Positions 34,375-45,900 of a DNA stretch of 64,000 nucleotides are shown in pieces; position 1 is the first letter of the stretch, and each line of letters opens with the position of its first letter. The DNA lies in assembly GCA_036378315.1 (NCBI GenBank), contig DASUWU010000011.1, forward strand, positions 1 to 64,000, written 5' to 3'. The position numbers and the translations under genes were made by a program. The DNA is from CALAED01 sp036378315. Its GTDB lineage: Bacteria; Actinomycetota; Actinomycetes; Streptosporangiales; Streptosporangiaceae. The notes beneath the pieces are model-generated. The model was not told where the DNA came from, made no database searches, and saw only the letters and a list, made by a program, of their open reading frames with translations.

Positions 34375-37300
34375 CGTAGGGGCGCAAGCCGGCGGCGGGG
34401 ATGATGCGGTCGACGGAGCCGACGGCGAGGGCGCGCCTGATGCTGTGCACGCCGTCGAACTCGGCGGCCACCTCGCGGAGCTTTTCCGCCCGCACCTCCT
34501 CGTAGATCTCGTGCAGTTCGGTGCGGCGCCGTTGCGCGGCCGCTCGCTCCTTCAGCTCGGCCACCCGCGGGTCGCGCTCGGTGCGGGCCTTGACCTCCCG
34601 TACGAACACGACGGCCGCGGCCGGGGCGCCGCCGATCACGGAGGCGTACGAGCCCTCGACGGCGGCGATCTCGAGCAGCGGGTTGAGTCGCTTGGAGAAG
34701 ACCACGAAGGCGCCTCCGTGGTAGCGGGAGATGACGACGAAGACGATGGGGCCGGCGAAGTTGGTCACCGCCCGCCCGATCTCGGCGCCGTACTCCAGTT
34801 GCCGGCGGCGCATGGACTCGGGAGAGCCGTCGAAGCCGGACAGGTTGGCCAGCACGACGACCGGACGGTTGCCGCTGGCCGCGTTGATCGCGCGCGCGAC
34901 CTTGCGCGACGACTGCGGGAACAGCGTGCCCGACGTCCACGCCGGCGGGCCGTCGGCGGGCACGAAGCCGCTCCTGGCCAGCGGCCGCGACTCGATGCCG
35001 AGCAGGCACACCGGGATGCCGCCGATGTGGGTGTCCCACACCACGGCGGTCTCCGCGCCGCGCCAGCGCCCCCACCGTTCCAGCGGCGCGGCGTCGCTGT
35101 CGGCCACCGCGCGCAGCACGGAACGGATGTCGAACGGCTTCTTGCGTTCCGGGTTGTGCTCGGCGGAGAAGATCTCCCCCACCCGCGTGAAGCCTTCACC
35201 GGCGTGCGGCGCCGTACGGACGTCGCGATCGGCGGGGTCGGCGGTCGGGCGGCGGCGCGGGAAGCGTTCGCCGGGGACGACGTAGGTGTGGTCGTAGTGG
35301 CGCAGCAGGATCGCGCAGGCGTCCGCGAGCGTGCGGGCGGCGTACTGGGCCTGCCCGTTCGGTCCCATGATCCGCTCGAAGCCGCCGATCCCCGTGTTGT
35401 CGTCGGCCGACACCCCGCCGGAGAAGTCCAGCGCCTGCTTGCCGGTCAGCACCATCGCGCTGCCGGGGATCATCACGAGGATGCCGCGGGTGTGCATGAG
35501 CATCGTGGCCTCGGCGTTCCAGTACGGCTGGGCCCCGACGTTGATGCCGGTCACGATGACGTTGACCTCGCCGCCGAGCTGGGTGAACTCGATGATGCGG
35601 CGGAGCACCGCGCCGATCCAGTCCATGTTCTCCGTGCCGCTGTCCATGGCGATCCGCGCGCCCGACGACAGCGCGAACCACTCGACGGGCACGCGCATGC
35701 GCTCGGCGAGGTCGAACGCGGCGATGATGCGCCGGCACTCCCCGGCGGCGAGCGAACCGAGGCTGCGCGTCGGGTCGCCCAGCACGGCCACGCGGGTCAT
35801 CCCTTCCGGCACCTTGGCCGTGTAGCTCGTCAGCAGCCCGACGACGACGTTGGCGGTGTTCCCGCACTCCGGCCGCTCGACCCGCACCAGGTCCTGGCTC
35901 TCGCCGTCGAGCTCGCCGCCGTCGAGGTCGTACTCGACGAAGCGGCCGGGCGGGAAGGCGCTCGGCGTCCCCTCGGGAGGCGCGATCATCCGGACGATCT
36001 CGTACGGGTAGGGCGCGCCGGACTTGGCGGCCCGCAGCACCCTGCGCTGGTACTCGGTGCGGGGACGGATCGGCGCGTCGTCGACCGGCAGTTCGCGGAC
36101 GGTGACCTGATCCTCGTCCATCCCTTCGAGGTGGAGCTCGGACTCCCGGCCGCCGCCAGGACCGGGAACCGACACCCGCAACACGACCTCCTCCAGACCG
36201 GCACCCATGGCCAGCGAGGCGAACGGCCGCGCCAGGTCGCGCCATTGCGCCTTCGGCACGTCGAACGGCGGCCGTACGTACAGCATGATGCGGTTGAGCT
36301 GGGGACGCGGCCCCGCCGGCGGCCGCGACATGGCCTCGCGCATCGCGGCGAGCGACTGCAGGCCCATCCGCTCCAGACGGGGCAGCGAGACGATCCGGCC
36401 GGCCGCGTCCCGCGCCGCGGTCAGGTCGCGCACCTCGGCGACCGCGAACAGCCGCACGTCCGCCGGGTTGTCGCGGGCCACGCCGCGGAACAGGTACACG
36501 TCCTCGGCGGAACGCAACCGTTCCAGCGCGAAGTTCGACAGCCGCCACAGCTCGGCCCGCTCGGCGATCATCGGATGGAGGTTGCGGTAGAGCGGCTCCT
36601 CGACGAAGTCGCCCGCGCCGCCCTGGCGGTAGGTGAAGTGCTGGGTGCGCTGGTGCTCGGCACCGCCGCCGTCCCGGCTGGTCACCGTCACGTTCAGCCG
36701 GTAGAGCGGCCGGCCGAACCGGCAGCCGGCGAGCAGCGGCGCGAGCTCGGCCGCCATCGCGTCGCCGCCCCGCCGCTCGCCCGGGCGCCACGTGACGAGA
36801 TCCACCGTGACCCGCCGGCCGGGCTCGACCCCGGCGAGGTGGCCGGCGATCGCCGCTGCGACGCGCGGCGCCTCGGCCAGCGGGGTGTAGGCGACCACGA
36901 GATGGCACCGCGCCCCGTCGCCGGCGGGCTCGTCGTGCTCCGCCCGCGCATCGTGTCCTTCGCGACTCCCGTGCTCTGTGTAGTCGGCCGTCCCGACCAG
37001 CGTCCCCGCGGCGTCGACGAAGCCGATCCTGTCGAGCTCGCGGGTGCGGTAGAAGCGGCGCATGTACACCTCGATGATCATCGCGCGCGCCTCGGGACCG
37101 GCGAGCGCCCAGCGGCGCAGCAGCGGCCCCCGCATGGGCTGCGGGCACCACACCAGCCGGTTGATGAGCGCCTCCCGGTCCGGTGGCCGCTGGTGCGCGG
37201 TCAGCGCGTCGAGATGGCGTTCCATCTCCGCGTAGACCTCGGTCAGCGCCCCCTCGAGGAGCGGCTCGTCGAAATAGCGGAAGCGCACGTCGCGGGCCAG

Positions 37301-39964
37301 GTCGGCGACCACCCGGTGCCGGCCCTGGGTGGCGGCGGCCAGCCGGTCGAGCAGCGACCGCAGCCCGGGGCCGGGATCCAGGCTGCCCCGATGGCGCAGC
37401 CACCGTTCCAGTACGGTCGTCACGGCCGGAACGAGTTCGTCGGCCCGGCGGAACGAGCGGAACATCCAGACGACCGCGTCCTCAAGCTCCGCCGTCCGGT
37501 CGAGGCCGCTGACGCCGTACCTGGCGAGGGCGTTCTCCAGACGGGCGGCGAAGCCCGCCGGAATGCCCGCCCGTTCGGGGTCGAGCCACTGCAGGTAGGA
37601 CAGCAGGTACTGCTGCGCGCTTGCCGCCTCTGGCGCGTCTGCTTCCGGTTCGGGCTGCGGCCGGTACAGCCCGCTCACTTCGGCGAAGAGGTCGAGCAGC
37701 TCTTCTTCAGTGGCGAGCAGATCGGGATCCGCCGGCGCGACGGTCGTCTCGAGACGGCGCTGATCGCCCATCACCCTGCGGACCGCCTCGGGGTCGAGGT
37801 CGAAGCCGAGCAGGTAGCTGCGGAGCGCCGCGTAGACGGGCCGGCACCGGCACTGCGCCGCGTCGTCGGTACGGACCGCGAGCGGCGAGAAGTCGATGCC
37901 GGCCCGCTCCCCCGCCTCCGTGCCATCGACGGCCGCGGCCCGCAGGCGCAGCAGCGACTCCCCCTGGACGACCTGGGTGCCCACGGCGGCGTCGACGCTC
38001 GTCACCCGTCCGGCGAAGGGGGCGGTGAGCACGGACTCCATCTTCATGCTCTCCAGGACCACCAGCGGATCGCCCTCGCGCACCTCGTCTCCCGGTGCGA
38101 CGCGTACCGCGACGACGAAGGCGGGGAAGGCCGCGCGGACCGGCCCGCCGTCCTCCCTGTAGACCCGGTGGGTGGTCTCCCCGATGTCGATGAGGAAGGA
38201 CGAGCCCTGCGCCACGACCGTCACCCGGTGGGCGCGGTCGCCGCACACGGTGCGCCGGTCATAATCCCCGTGCCGGTCCACGCGCACGTCGACCACCGCG
38301 TCGCCGGTGTCGACGCGGTAGGAGCAGGGGCCGGTACGGAAGACCCCGAGCCGGTACGGCCGGCCACGGTAGCGCAGCCGCACCTGGTGCCCGACCTCCG
38401 CCGGCAGCTCGGGGCGGCCGCGCCCGGCGGCGGCGTGGAAGGCCAGCGCCGCCACGGCGTGTTCCGCGTCGTACGCCTCGACGGCTCCCTGCAGCACCGC
38501 GATCGGGTCGGGCTCGGGGAGCTGGTCGCCCGCCGCCACGAGCCGGTCGAGCCAGCGGTTGTCGAGGCGCCCCTCCCTGACCTCACGCCGCCGGAGCAGG
38601 GACAGCAGGAACGAACGGTTGGTCGTGCCGCCGTCGATGATGACGGACGTCGCCGCGAGCGCGCGGCGCAGGCGGGCCAGCGACTCGCGCCGGTCCCTGC
38701 CCACCGCCACCACCTTGGCGACCATGGAGTCGAACTCCGGGGCCACCACGTCGCCCTCGGTCACTCCGGTGTCGACGCGGATGCCGGGCCCGGCCGGCGG
38801 GTGCCACCGCACGATCCGTCCGGGCGCGGGGGCGAAGCCCTGTTCTGGGTCCTCGGCGCACAGCCGCGCCTCGATGGCGTGGCCGCGGGCCCGCGGCGGG
38901 TCGCCTTCGAGCCAGCCGCCCCTGGCCACGTGCAGCTGCAGCTTGACCAGGTCGACCCCCGATGTTTCCTCGGTGACCGGGTGTTCGACCTGGAGCCTGG
39001 CGTTGACCTCCATGAACATGAACCGGCCGGCCTCAGGATCGACGAGGAACTCCACGGTGCCGGCGTTCCGGTAGCCGGCCGCGACCGCGATGCGCGTCGC
39101 GGCCGCCTTGATCGCCCGCTGTGCGGTCTCGTCCAGGACGGTCGACGCCGATTCCTCGATCACCTTCTGGTTGCGCCGCTGGATGCTGCAGTCGCGGATG
39201 CCCAGGGCCCAGACGTTGCCGTGGGCGTCCGCGATGATCTGCGCCTCGACGTGCCGGGCGGCGGGCACCAGCCGCTCCAGGAACACGGTCGGGTCGCCGA
39301 AGGCCAGGTCGGCCTCGGCGCGGGCCGAGGAGAGCGCCCCGGCCACCTCTTCCGGGTCTCGTACGATCCTGATGCCCCTGCCGCCGCCCCCAGCGGCCGC
39401 CTTGAGCACGACGGGATAGCCGAGCCGCTCGGCGTGGGCGGCCGCGTCGGCCGCGTCCACGACGGGTCCGCCGCTCCACGGCACGACGGGCACGTCCGCC
39501 TTCTCCGCGAGCAGCTTGGCCGCCATCTTGTCGCCGAGCAGGCGGATCGTCCCGCTGGACGGGCCGACGAAGGCGATGCCCGCCTCTTCGCAGCGCTGCG
39601 CGAACGAGGCGTGCTCGGCGACGAAGCCCCAGCCGACCCAGACGGCGTCGGCGCGCGCCTCCCGCAGCGCTTCCATGACGCGCGCCTCGTTCAGGTAGGC
39701 CGACTTCCGGTGGCCGTCGAGCGGATCGACGAACGTGGCCGGTCCGATCGACACCGCCTCGTCGGCCATCCGGACGAACCACGCGCCGGCGTCGAGCGTG
39801 GTGTGCACGACGATGGCGGTGATCGAGGGCGTCGCGCCGTCGCGGTTCAGCTCCGCGACGGCGCCGAGCGCGCGGATCGCGGGCTCCCCGCGGTTGACGA
39901 TCGCGAGGCGCCTGAGCTGCAGGGGTGGGCCTTCGGCCGCTGGCCGAAGGTTCGGCAGCGCCAT
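34319..39964 (-). CDS. Single-chain multidomain acyl-CoA carboxylase (BC-BCCP-CT), eukaryote-like
   Basis: 1,881 residues, making malonyl-CoA (or another alkylmalonyl-CoA) from acyl-CoA, bicarbonate and ATP. Biotin carboxylase (about 1-480): LKAAAGGGGRGIRIV glycine loop and NARLQVEHPVTE. Biotin carrier (about 600-675): VLESMKMES with biotinyl Lys641. A central region (about 700-1280) without known motifs resembles the central part of eukaryotic ACC. Carboxyltransferase (about 1290-1850): VAVLGDPTRSLGSLA, SSGARIAMDSG, GGVSADDNTGIGG, and LANLSGFDGSPESM, IGGAPAAAVVFVREV. Bacteria usually split these parts on separate genes. Ten bases after the PKS stop with GAGGGAG before ATG 39964, so both form one operon. 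It very likely supplies the extender unit. Confidence 0.9.
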   Translation of the reverse strand: MALPNLRPAAEGPPLQLRRLAIVNRGEPAIRALGAVAELNRDGATPSITAIVVHTTLDAGAWFVRMADEAVSIGPATFVDPLDGHRKSAYLNEARVMEALREARADAVWVGWGFVAEHASFAQRCEEAGIAFVGPSSGTIRLLGDKMAAKLLAEKADVPVVPWSGGPVVDAADAAAHAERLGYPVVLKAAAGGGGRGIRIVRDPEEVAGALSSARAEADLAFGDPTVFLERLVPAARHVEAQIIADAHGNVWALGIRDCSIQRRNQKVIEESASTVLDETAQRAIKAAATRIAVAAGYRNAGTVEFLVDPEAGRFMFMEVNARLQVEHPVTEETSGVDLVKLQLHVARGGWLEGDPPRARGHAIEARLCAEDPEQGFAPAPGRIVRWHPPAGPGIRVDTGVTEGDVVAPEFDSMVAKVVAVGRDRRESLARLRRALAATSVIIDGGTTNRSFLLSLLRRREVREGRLDNRWLDRLVAAGDQLPEPDPIAVLQGAVEAYDAEHAVAALAFHAAAGRGRPELPAEVGHQVRLRYRGRPYRLGVFRTGPCSYRVDTGDAVVDVRVDRHGDYDRRTVCGDRAHRVTVVAQGSSFLIDIGETTHRVYREDGGPVRAAFPAFVVAVRVAPGDEVREGDPLVVLESMKMESVLTAPFAGRVTSVDAAVGTQVVQGESLLRLRAAAVDGTEAGERAGIDFSPLAVRTDDAAQCRCRPVYAALRSYLLGFDLDPEAVRRVMGDQRRLETTVAPADPDLLATEEELLDLFAEVSGLYRPQPEPEADAPEAASAQQYLLSYLQWLDPERAGIPAGFAARLENALARYGVSGLDRTAELEDAVVWMFRSFRRADELVPAVTTVLERWLRHRGSLDPGPGLRSLLDRLAAATQGRHRVVADLARDVRFRYFDEPLLEGALTEVYAEMERHLDALTAHQRPPDREALINRLVWCPQPMRGPLLRRWALAGPEARAMIIEVYMRRFYRTRELDRIGFVDAAGTLVGTADYTEHGSREGHDARAEHDEPAGDGARCHLVVAYTPLAEAPRVAAAIAGHLAGVEPGRRVTVDLVTWRPGERRGGDAMAAELAPLLAGCRFGRPLYRLNVTVTSRDGGGAEHQRTQHFTYRQGGAGDFVEEPLYRNLHPMIAERAELWRLSNFALERLRSAEDVYLFRGVARDNPADVRLFAVAEVRDLTAARDAAGRIVSLPRLERMGLQSLAAMREAMSRPPAGPRPQLNRIMLYVRPPFDVPKAQWRDLARPFASLAMGAGLEEVVLRVSVPGPGGGRESELHLEGMDEDQVTVRELPVDDAPIRPRTEYQRRVLRAAKSGAPYPYEIVRMIAPPEGTPSAFPPGRFVEYDLDGGELDGESQDLVRVERPECGNTANVVVGLLTSYTAKVPEGMTRVAVLGDPTRSLGSLAAGECRRIIAAFDLAERMRVPVEWFALSSGARIAMDSGTENMDWIGAVLRRIIEFTQLGGEVNVIVTGINVGAQPYWNAEATMLMHTRGILVMIPGSAMVLTGKQALDFSGGVSADDNTGIGGFERIMGPNGQAQYAARTLADACAILLRHYDHTYVVPGERFPRRRPTADPADRDVRTAPHAGEGFTRVGEIFSAEHNPERKKPFDIRSVLRAVADSDAAPLERWGRWRGAETAVVWDTHIGGIPVCLLGIESRPLARSGFVPADGPPAWTSGTLFPQSSRKVARAINAASGNRPVVVLANLSGFDGSPESMRRRQLEYGAEIGRAVTNFAGPIVFVVISRYHGGAFVVFSKRLNPLLEIAAVEGSYASVIGGAPAAAVVFVREVKARTERDPRVAELKERAAAQRRRTELHEIYEEVRAEKLREVAAEFDGVHSIRRALAVGSVDRIIPAAGLRPYVIDALDRGMAAALRSPGR

Positions 39965-39974
39965 CGTGGCTCCC

Positions 39975-42900
39975 TCAGGTCAATGGGGCCAATGTGTCCT
40001 TGATGTCCTGCTTCAGGTCGCCGGGCACGGGCACGCCCCGGTAGCCGTCGACGCGGAGGATGACGTCGCCGTCGGCGTCGATCACCGTGCAGTCGGTTAC
40101 GTCCTCGTGCTCGGTGACGATCGCGTGGACGGGCCCGGACGGGCCGGCCGGCGCGTCCTGTCGCGGCACGACGATCCTGTCGACGTGGTGCGGCAGCGCC
40201 AGCCTCCCGCATCTCGCCGCCTCCTCGAGGCCGGCCGCCTGGAAGCACAGCTCGACGAACCGCGGCGCGGCGACGGCCGGCGGGCCGGCCGGGTCGAGGT
40301 CGGCCGGAAGGTCGCCGGCCATCCGGGCGGCGACGCCGCCCGCGCCGTCGTGCCGCCAGGCCGCGGAGACCACCTGGTAGGCGGGGCCGTGGAAGTAGAA
40401 GCTGTACACGTCCTCGCGCCGCATCGCCGGCCCCGCCTCGCGCACCGGCTCCACGTGCTCCGGCCGCGGCGGCCTGGTGGAGAGCCGTACCGACCCGGTG
40501 AAGTGGACCGTCCGTTGCGGGGCGGCGGCGCCAGGCAGCGTCCGCTCGGCCTCAAGCGCGCAGTCGGCGACCAGGTCGGACCCGTGGGGCCGGGTCCGCG
40601 CGCGGACGGTCAGCGTGCGCGGTTCGTCACGGTAGAACTTCACCGGGACGCGGAAGTCGACGTCCTCGACGCTCGTGACCTGCCATCCGGCGGGCGCCAG
40701 CAGGCCGGCGGCTTCGACGAACGCCTCGATGCCCATGACCCCGGGCAGGACGGCCGTGCCGTCGATGCGGTGGTCGTCGAGGAAGGGCTGCCGTTTCGGG
40801 TCGAGCGTGGTCGTCGCGACCAGCCCGCTGTGCACCCCGGCGGTGACGACCCTCCCGATCATCGGGCCGATCTGCTGGCCGGCCGCGGGGATCGCGCCCG
40901 GGTCGACGCCGCCCGTCTCGTCGTACTCCTCGCCGAGGACGCCGAGCGCTCCGGCGACCAGCACCTCGCCGCCGGGCGCGGTCCCGGTCAGCTCGCGCCT
41001 GACCCAGGGAACTCCCGCTTCGGGGTCGAGCATCTCGATGCCGGCCATCCGCATGATCTGCGGGATGGAGCCGCGGGTCGCCATGCCGATGCCGGCCCAC
41101 GCCGTCCAGTCCAGCGCGATCGCTCGGGTGGCCGGGCGGGTGTGCCGCATGGCGCTGGTGAGCTTGCACAGCAGGTCATTGGCCGCGCTGTAGTCGGCCT
41201 GCCCGGCGTTGCCGAACCGGCCGGCGACCGAGCTGAACACGACCGTGGTGCCGATGGGCATGTCTCCGGCCGCGTTGAGCAGGTTGAACCAGCCGTCGCT
41301 CTTCACGTCGAAGACGCGGTCGAACTCGGCGGGCTCCTTGTCCGGCAGCGATCTGCTGATCTCCAGTCCGGCTGCGTGCAGGAGCACGTCGACGTGTCCG
41401 CTGACGTCACGTACCTCGTCGATCACCTGCTGGACGGCGGCGGCGTCGGTGAGATCGACGCGGTGGTAGTGCGCGGTGCCGCCCGCGTCACCGACCGCAC
41501 GGATCGCGGCGAGCGCCGCCTGCTGCCGTTCGCAGCGGGCCAGTTCCCTGTCGATGAGCACCGGAGTCGGCCGCTCGCCGCGGTCTTTCATGCGTGCGGC
41601 GATGTCGGCCTTGAGCGCGTCGCGGTCCTCGGCGTACCGGCGCAGGTCCGCATCGTCCGGGTCGGGCGCCTGGGTGAGGTCGAGCAGGTGGAACACGCCG
41701 CCCGACGCGGCCGCCAGGTCCGCCGTGATCGCCGAGACGATGCCTCCGGCGGCTCCGGTGACGAGGAAAACCGTGTCGCGGTCCAGCGGACGCGCTGCCT
41801 GCTCCGTGTCGGGGAGCGGGCTCTCCTCGAGCCCGACCGTCCAGCGCAGGCCGTCGGCGTGACCGACCTCCACGCAGCCCGGGTCGCGCAGCGTCTCCTC
41901 GATGAGCGCGTCCGCGAGCGCGCCGGTCTTCCTGCTCACCGGGAAGTCGACGGCCTTCACCAGGGCGTCAGGCCGTTCCCGCTGGTACGCCTTGGCGAAG
42001 CCGGTGACCGCGCCGCCGAGCGGAGCCACGGCGCCCGGCCCGTCGTAGCCGTGGTGGCCGCCGAGCCGGGTCGCGACCACAAGGAACGGCGACCCGTCGT
42101 ACAGCCTCCTGGCCACGGCGTACAGGGTCTTCACCCGGCGGCGCAGCGCCTCACGCCAGTCGCCGATGGTCATGTCGGCGATCGGCCCCTCGTCGTCGAG
42201 GGCGGTCAACCAGTAGATGCCGTCGATCCGCCCGTCGAGCACGAGCTCGCCGGCCGGCACGGCCGGATCGAGGACGGCGACCTCGCAGCCGAGCTTGCCG
42301 AGCCGGGAGACGAGTGCCTTGCCCACCCCGCCCGCGTCGGGCATGACGGCGACGCGGCTGCCGGCGCCGAGCGCGACCCCGGTGGGCTTGCACTGTGCCA
42401 GCGCCGGTCGCAGCAGCGGGACGGGCACCCGGCGCGGGTACCGTGGCGCGGCCGGCGTCCCGGCGAGTCCGCCGGCGGAGTCGCCCCCGGCCTCGTCGTA
42501 GGTCTCGCCGCCAGCCTCGTCACCGGTCTCGCCGTAGGTCTCGCCGTGGGTCTCGTCGCCGGTTTCCCGGGCTTCTTCCGCGGGGGCGGCGGGGGCCGCC
42601 TCCGGCGTTCCCGTCTTGTCCCTGATCCAGCCGATCACATGGCCGAGCGTCGGGAAGTCACGCAGCCGCAGATCCTCCTCACGGGCCACCCCGAACCGCT
42701 CCCGCACCGCCGCGAACACCTCGGCCTGCTTGACCGTGTCCACACCCAGATCCGCCTCCAGATCCAGGTCCAACTCCAGCAGATCCGGCGGATACCCCGT
42801 CATCTCCGCCACCACCGACACCACCGCGTCGGTCACCGGATCGGTCACCGCATCGGCGGTCGCGGTGCCGGCCGGAGCCGGCGCCTCGGCGGCCGGTGCC

Positions 42901-45900
42901 GCTGCCGCTGGGGGCGAGACGGGTCGTACCGGCTCCACGGCCGCGACCGGAGGGGGTTCCGGCGCGGCCGCGGGCGGCGCCGGCTCGAACGCGGCCGGCT
43001 CGGGCGCCGCGGCGGGTTCCCGAACCGCGGCCGGCCTCGCGGGCGCGGCCGGCCTCGCGGTGGCCGGAGCGGCTTCCCCCGCGACGAACCGCAGGCGCCG
43101 CTGGACGACCTCCAGCCGGGGGTCGGCCCCGCCCACGGCGGCGAGCCAGCGCTGCCACGCGGCCGGATCGACGACGCGGTAGGCGTACCCGAGCTCACTC
43201 GGCGGGCGCCGCCTGCCGTCCGGCATCGGGGTCCAGCGCAGCAGCGACATCGCGATCTGCGACCCGAACCCGGCGGCCAGCCGGAGGGCGTAGCGCACAG
43301 GGTAGGCGCCGCCGCCCGACAGGTTCAGGGACCCGAGGTCGGGGTCGGGCTCCTTGAAGTTGGGCACCGGTGGGACGATCCCGGTCTCGAGCGCCTTGAT
43401 CGCGACCACGTCCTCCACGCCGGCTCCCATGGCGTGCCCGGTGAAGCCCTTGGTGTTCGTGATGACGATCGAGTCGGCGTCGGCCCCGAAGGCGCGCCGC
43501 AGCGCGTCGATCTCGGCCGCGGCGCTGCCGCCGCGGGCCGGGGTGTACGTCTCGTGCGAGACGAAGACCATCTCGGGGGCGATGGCGTGCCGGTCGACGC
43601 CGCGGGCCTCTGCCTGCGCGACGACCTGCTCCATCACCTGGCCGATGTGGTCGACATCGAGCCGGGTGCCGTGGAAGGCGCTGTTCGCGATCACCGCGCC
43701 GATGACCTCGCAGATCGGCTGGATGCCGCGTTCGCGGGCGGCATCGGCCGACTCCACGACGATGGCGGCGGCGCCCATCCCGACGATCATCCCGTGCCGG
43801 CGCCGGTCGAAGGGCGTCGCGGCGTCCTCGACGATGTCGTCGGTGGCGGCGGCGCCGGAGGCGAGGAAGCCCGAGCCGATCCACGGCAGCAGGCTGTCCG
43901 TCGTGGCGTCGTCGGCGGCGACGATGACCACCCGCCGGCACCGGCCCGTACGGATCCAGTCCTCGGCGACGCTCACGGCCTGGGTGGTGCTCGCGCAGGC
44001 GGCGTTCACCTGCGTGTTGGGGCCGCGGGCGCCGATGATCTCGGCGAACTGCGAATGCCCCATGGCCAGGCAGCGGAAGATGAAGCGGCGGTCGAAGACG
44101 TACGGCTCGGCCTCCAGCAGGTGGCGCAGTTCCCCTATGCGCCGGTCCACCTCAGCGACCGCGGCCTCGTTCCCGCGCATCCGCGCGCGCACCGCCTCGA
44201 GCGCGAGCAACTGCTCGCGGCGGCCGCGGTCGGTGAAGTAGCGCTCCAGATCCTCGGAGAAGGCGTCGTAGCCGGGGAAGGCCGACGCGAAGATGACGCC
44301 GGTGTCGTCGCGCAGCGCGTCGGGCAGGCCCCAGCGCTCGGGCAGCCGGGAACCGACCGTCGTGGTCTTGTAACGCATGACGAGCGGGATGCCCGCGTCG
44401 CGCAGCGCGTCGAACCCGGCTCCGATCGCCAGCCGGGTGGCGCTGTCGAGAGCCGCGTCGCGGGCGGCGTCCACGCCGAACTCCGCGACGACGTCGAACG
44501 GGGCGCGCCGGCCGGCGAGCTTGATGACGTCGGCCTCGCTGTCGATCGTCTCGAAGGTCGGATCGCCGGCCTCCCGCTTGACCAGCCTGGTGATGCGCCG
44601 GTTCACCATCTCGCGGCGGAAGCGATGCGGGATGGCGTCGATGAACTGCTGCCCGTCCAGGATCCTGCCCAGGTTGTCGTCGTCGAAGACGCGGTCGACG
44701 CCGGGCAGGCCGAGCGCGGCGCCGGTCACGACGACGGGTTCGGTCACGGGCGGCCCGGCCGGCGCCTCCTGCCCCGGCGCCGGGACCGGGGCCTGGGAGG
44801 TCCCGCCGTAGATCCGCATTCCGCGCTCAAGCACGTCTGCGAAGAGCCGTCCGAGTTCGGTGTAGGTGTCGCTGGTCAAGGGGAACCTCGCGGGTGTCGT
44901 GGCGGACGGGATCGGCGTTTCGCGGGCGGGGAAACCCAGGCCGGCCGCGTACAGGCCGCACAGCGCCTGGTTGAACGACGCCACGTCGCCGTACTTCGGG
45001 TGGTTGGTGAACAGCGCGAGCACGTCGTCGTGCGCCGCGCCCAGCACGTCGTCGGCGAACCCGTGCAGCGCCTTCTTCGGCCCGACCTCGACGAAGACCC
45101 GCGCGCCCGCGTCGTACAGGGTGCGCAGCCCGGCGACGAACTGGACGGGCGAGGCGACCTGGCGGCCGAGGATGTCGAGCATGGTCTCGACGTCGGCGTC
45201 CTGCGGATAGAACTCGCCGGTCACGTTGGCGACGACCGGCAGGCGCGGCGGCCGCACGTCGAGGCGGCGCAGGGCGACCTTCAGCGGCTCGCTCGCCGGA
45301 GCCACGATCGACGTGTGGAACGCGTGGCTGACCGGAATGCGCGTCGCCGTGAGCCCGGCGGCACGGAACGCGTCGACCGCCCGCTCGACGGCGGCTGTCG
45401 CGCCGCCCACGACGGCCTGTCCGGTGCTGTTGATGTTGGCGACCACGACGTAGCCGTCGACCCCGGCGACGATGCGCTCGATGTCATCGATCGGTCCGAA
45501 CACGGCGGCCATCGCGCCGTTGTCCTCCATCGCGAGGCTCGCCATCTCGTGGCCCCGTGCGCTCACCGCCTCGAGGGCGGCCTCGAACGACAGCGCGCCG
45601 GCCGCGACGAGCGCGCCGTACTCGCCGAGGCTGTGCCCCATCACGAGGTCGGGCGCGATGCCGTACGCGGCCAGCAGCCTGGTCAGCGCCAGGTCGACGG
45701 CGAGAACGGCGGGCTGGGTGATCTCGGTTTGCAGCAGCTGCCGCTCCAGCCGCTCCTTGTCCTGGCCGTCGGGGTTGGCCGAGAAGATGTACGACGTCAG
45801 CGGGCGACCGAGCAGCGGCGTCATGATCCGGTCGGCCTCGGCGAACGTGTCGGCGACGATCGGCTCGCGTTCGCGCAGGTCGCGAAGCATGTTGACGTAC

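Noticed and set aside
34445..40003. Very long open frame on the plus strand opposite the carboxylase gene
   Set aside because: It is antisense to a gene with clear BC, BCCP and CT motifs; high G+C content opens antisense frames. No domain or ribosome-binding site was seen.
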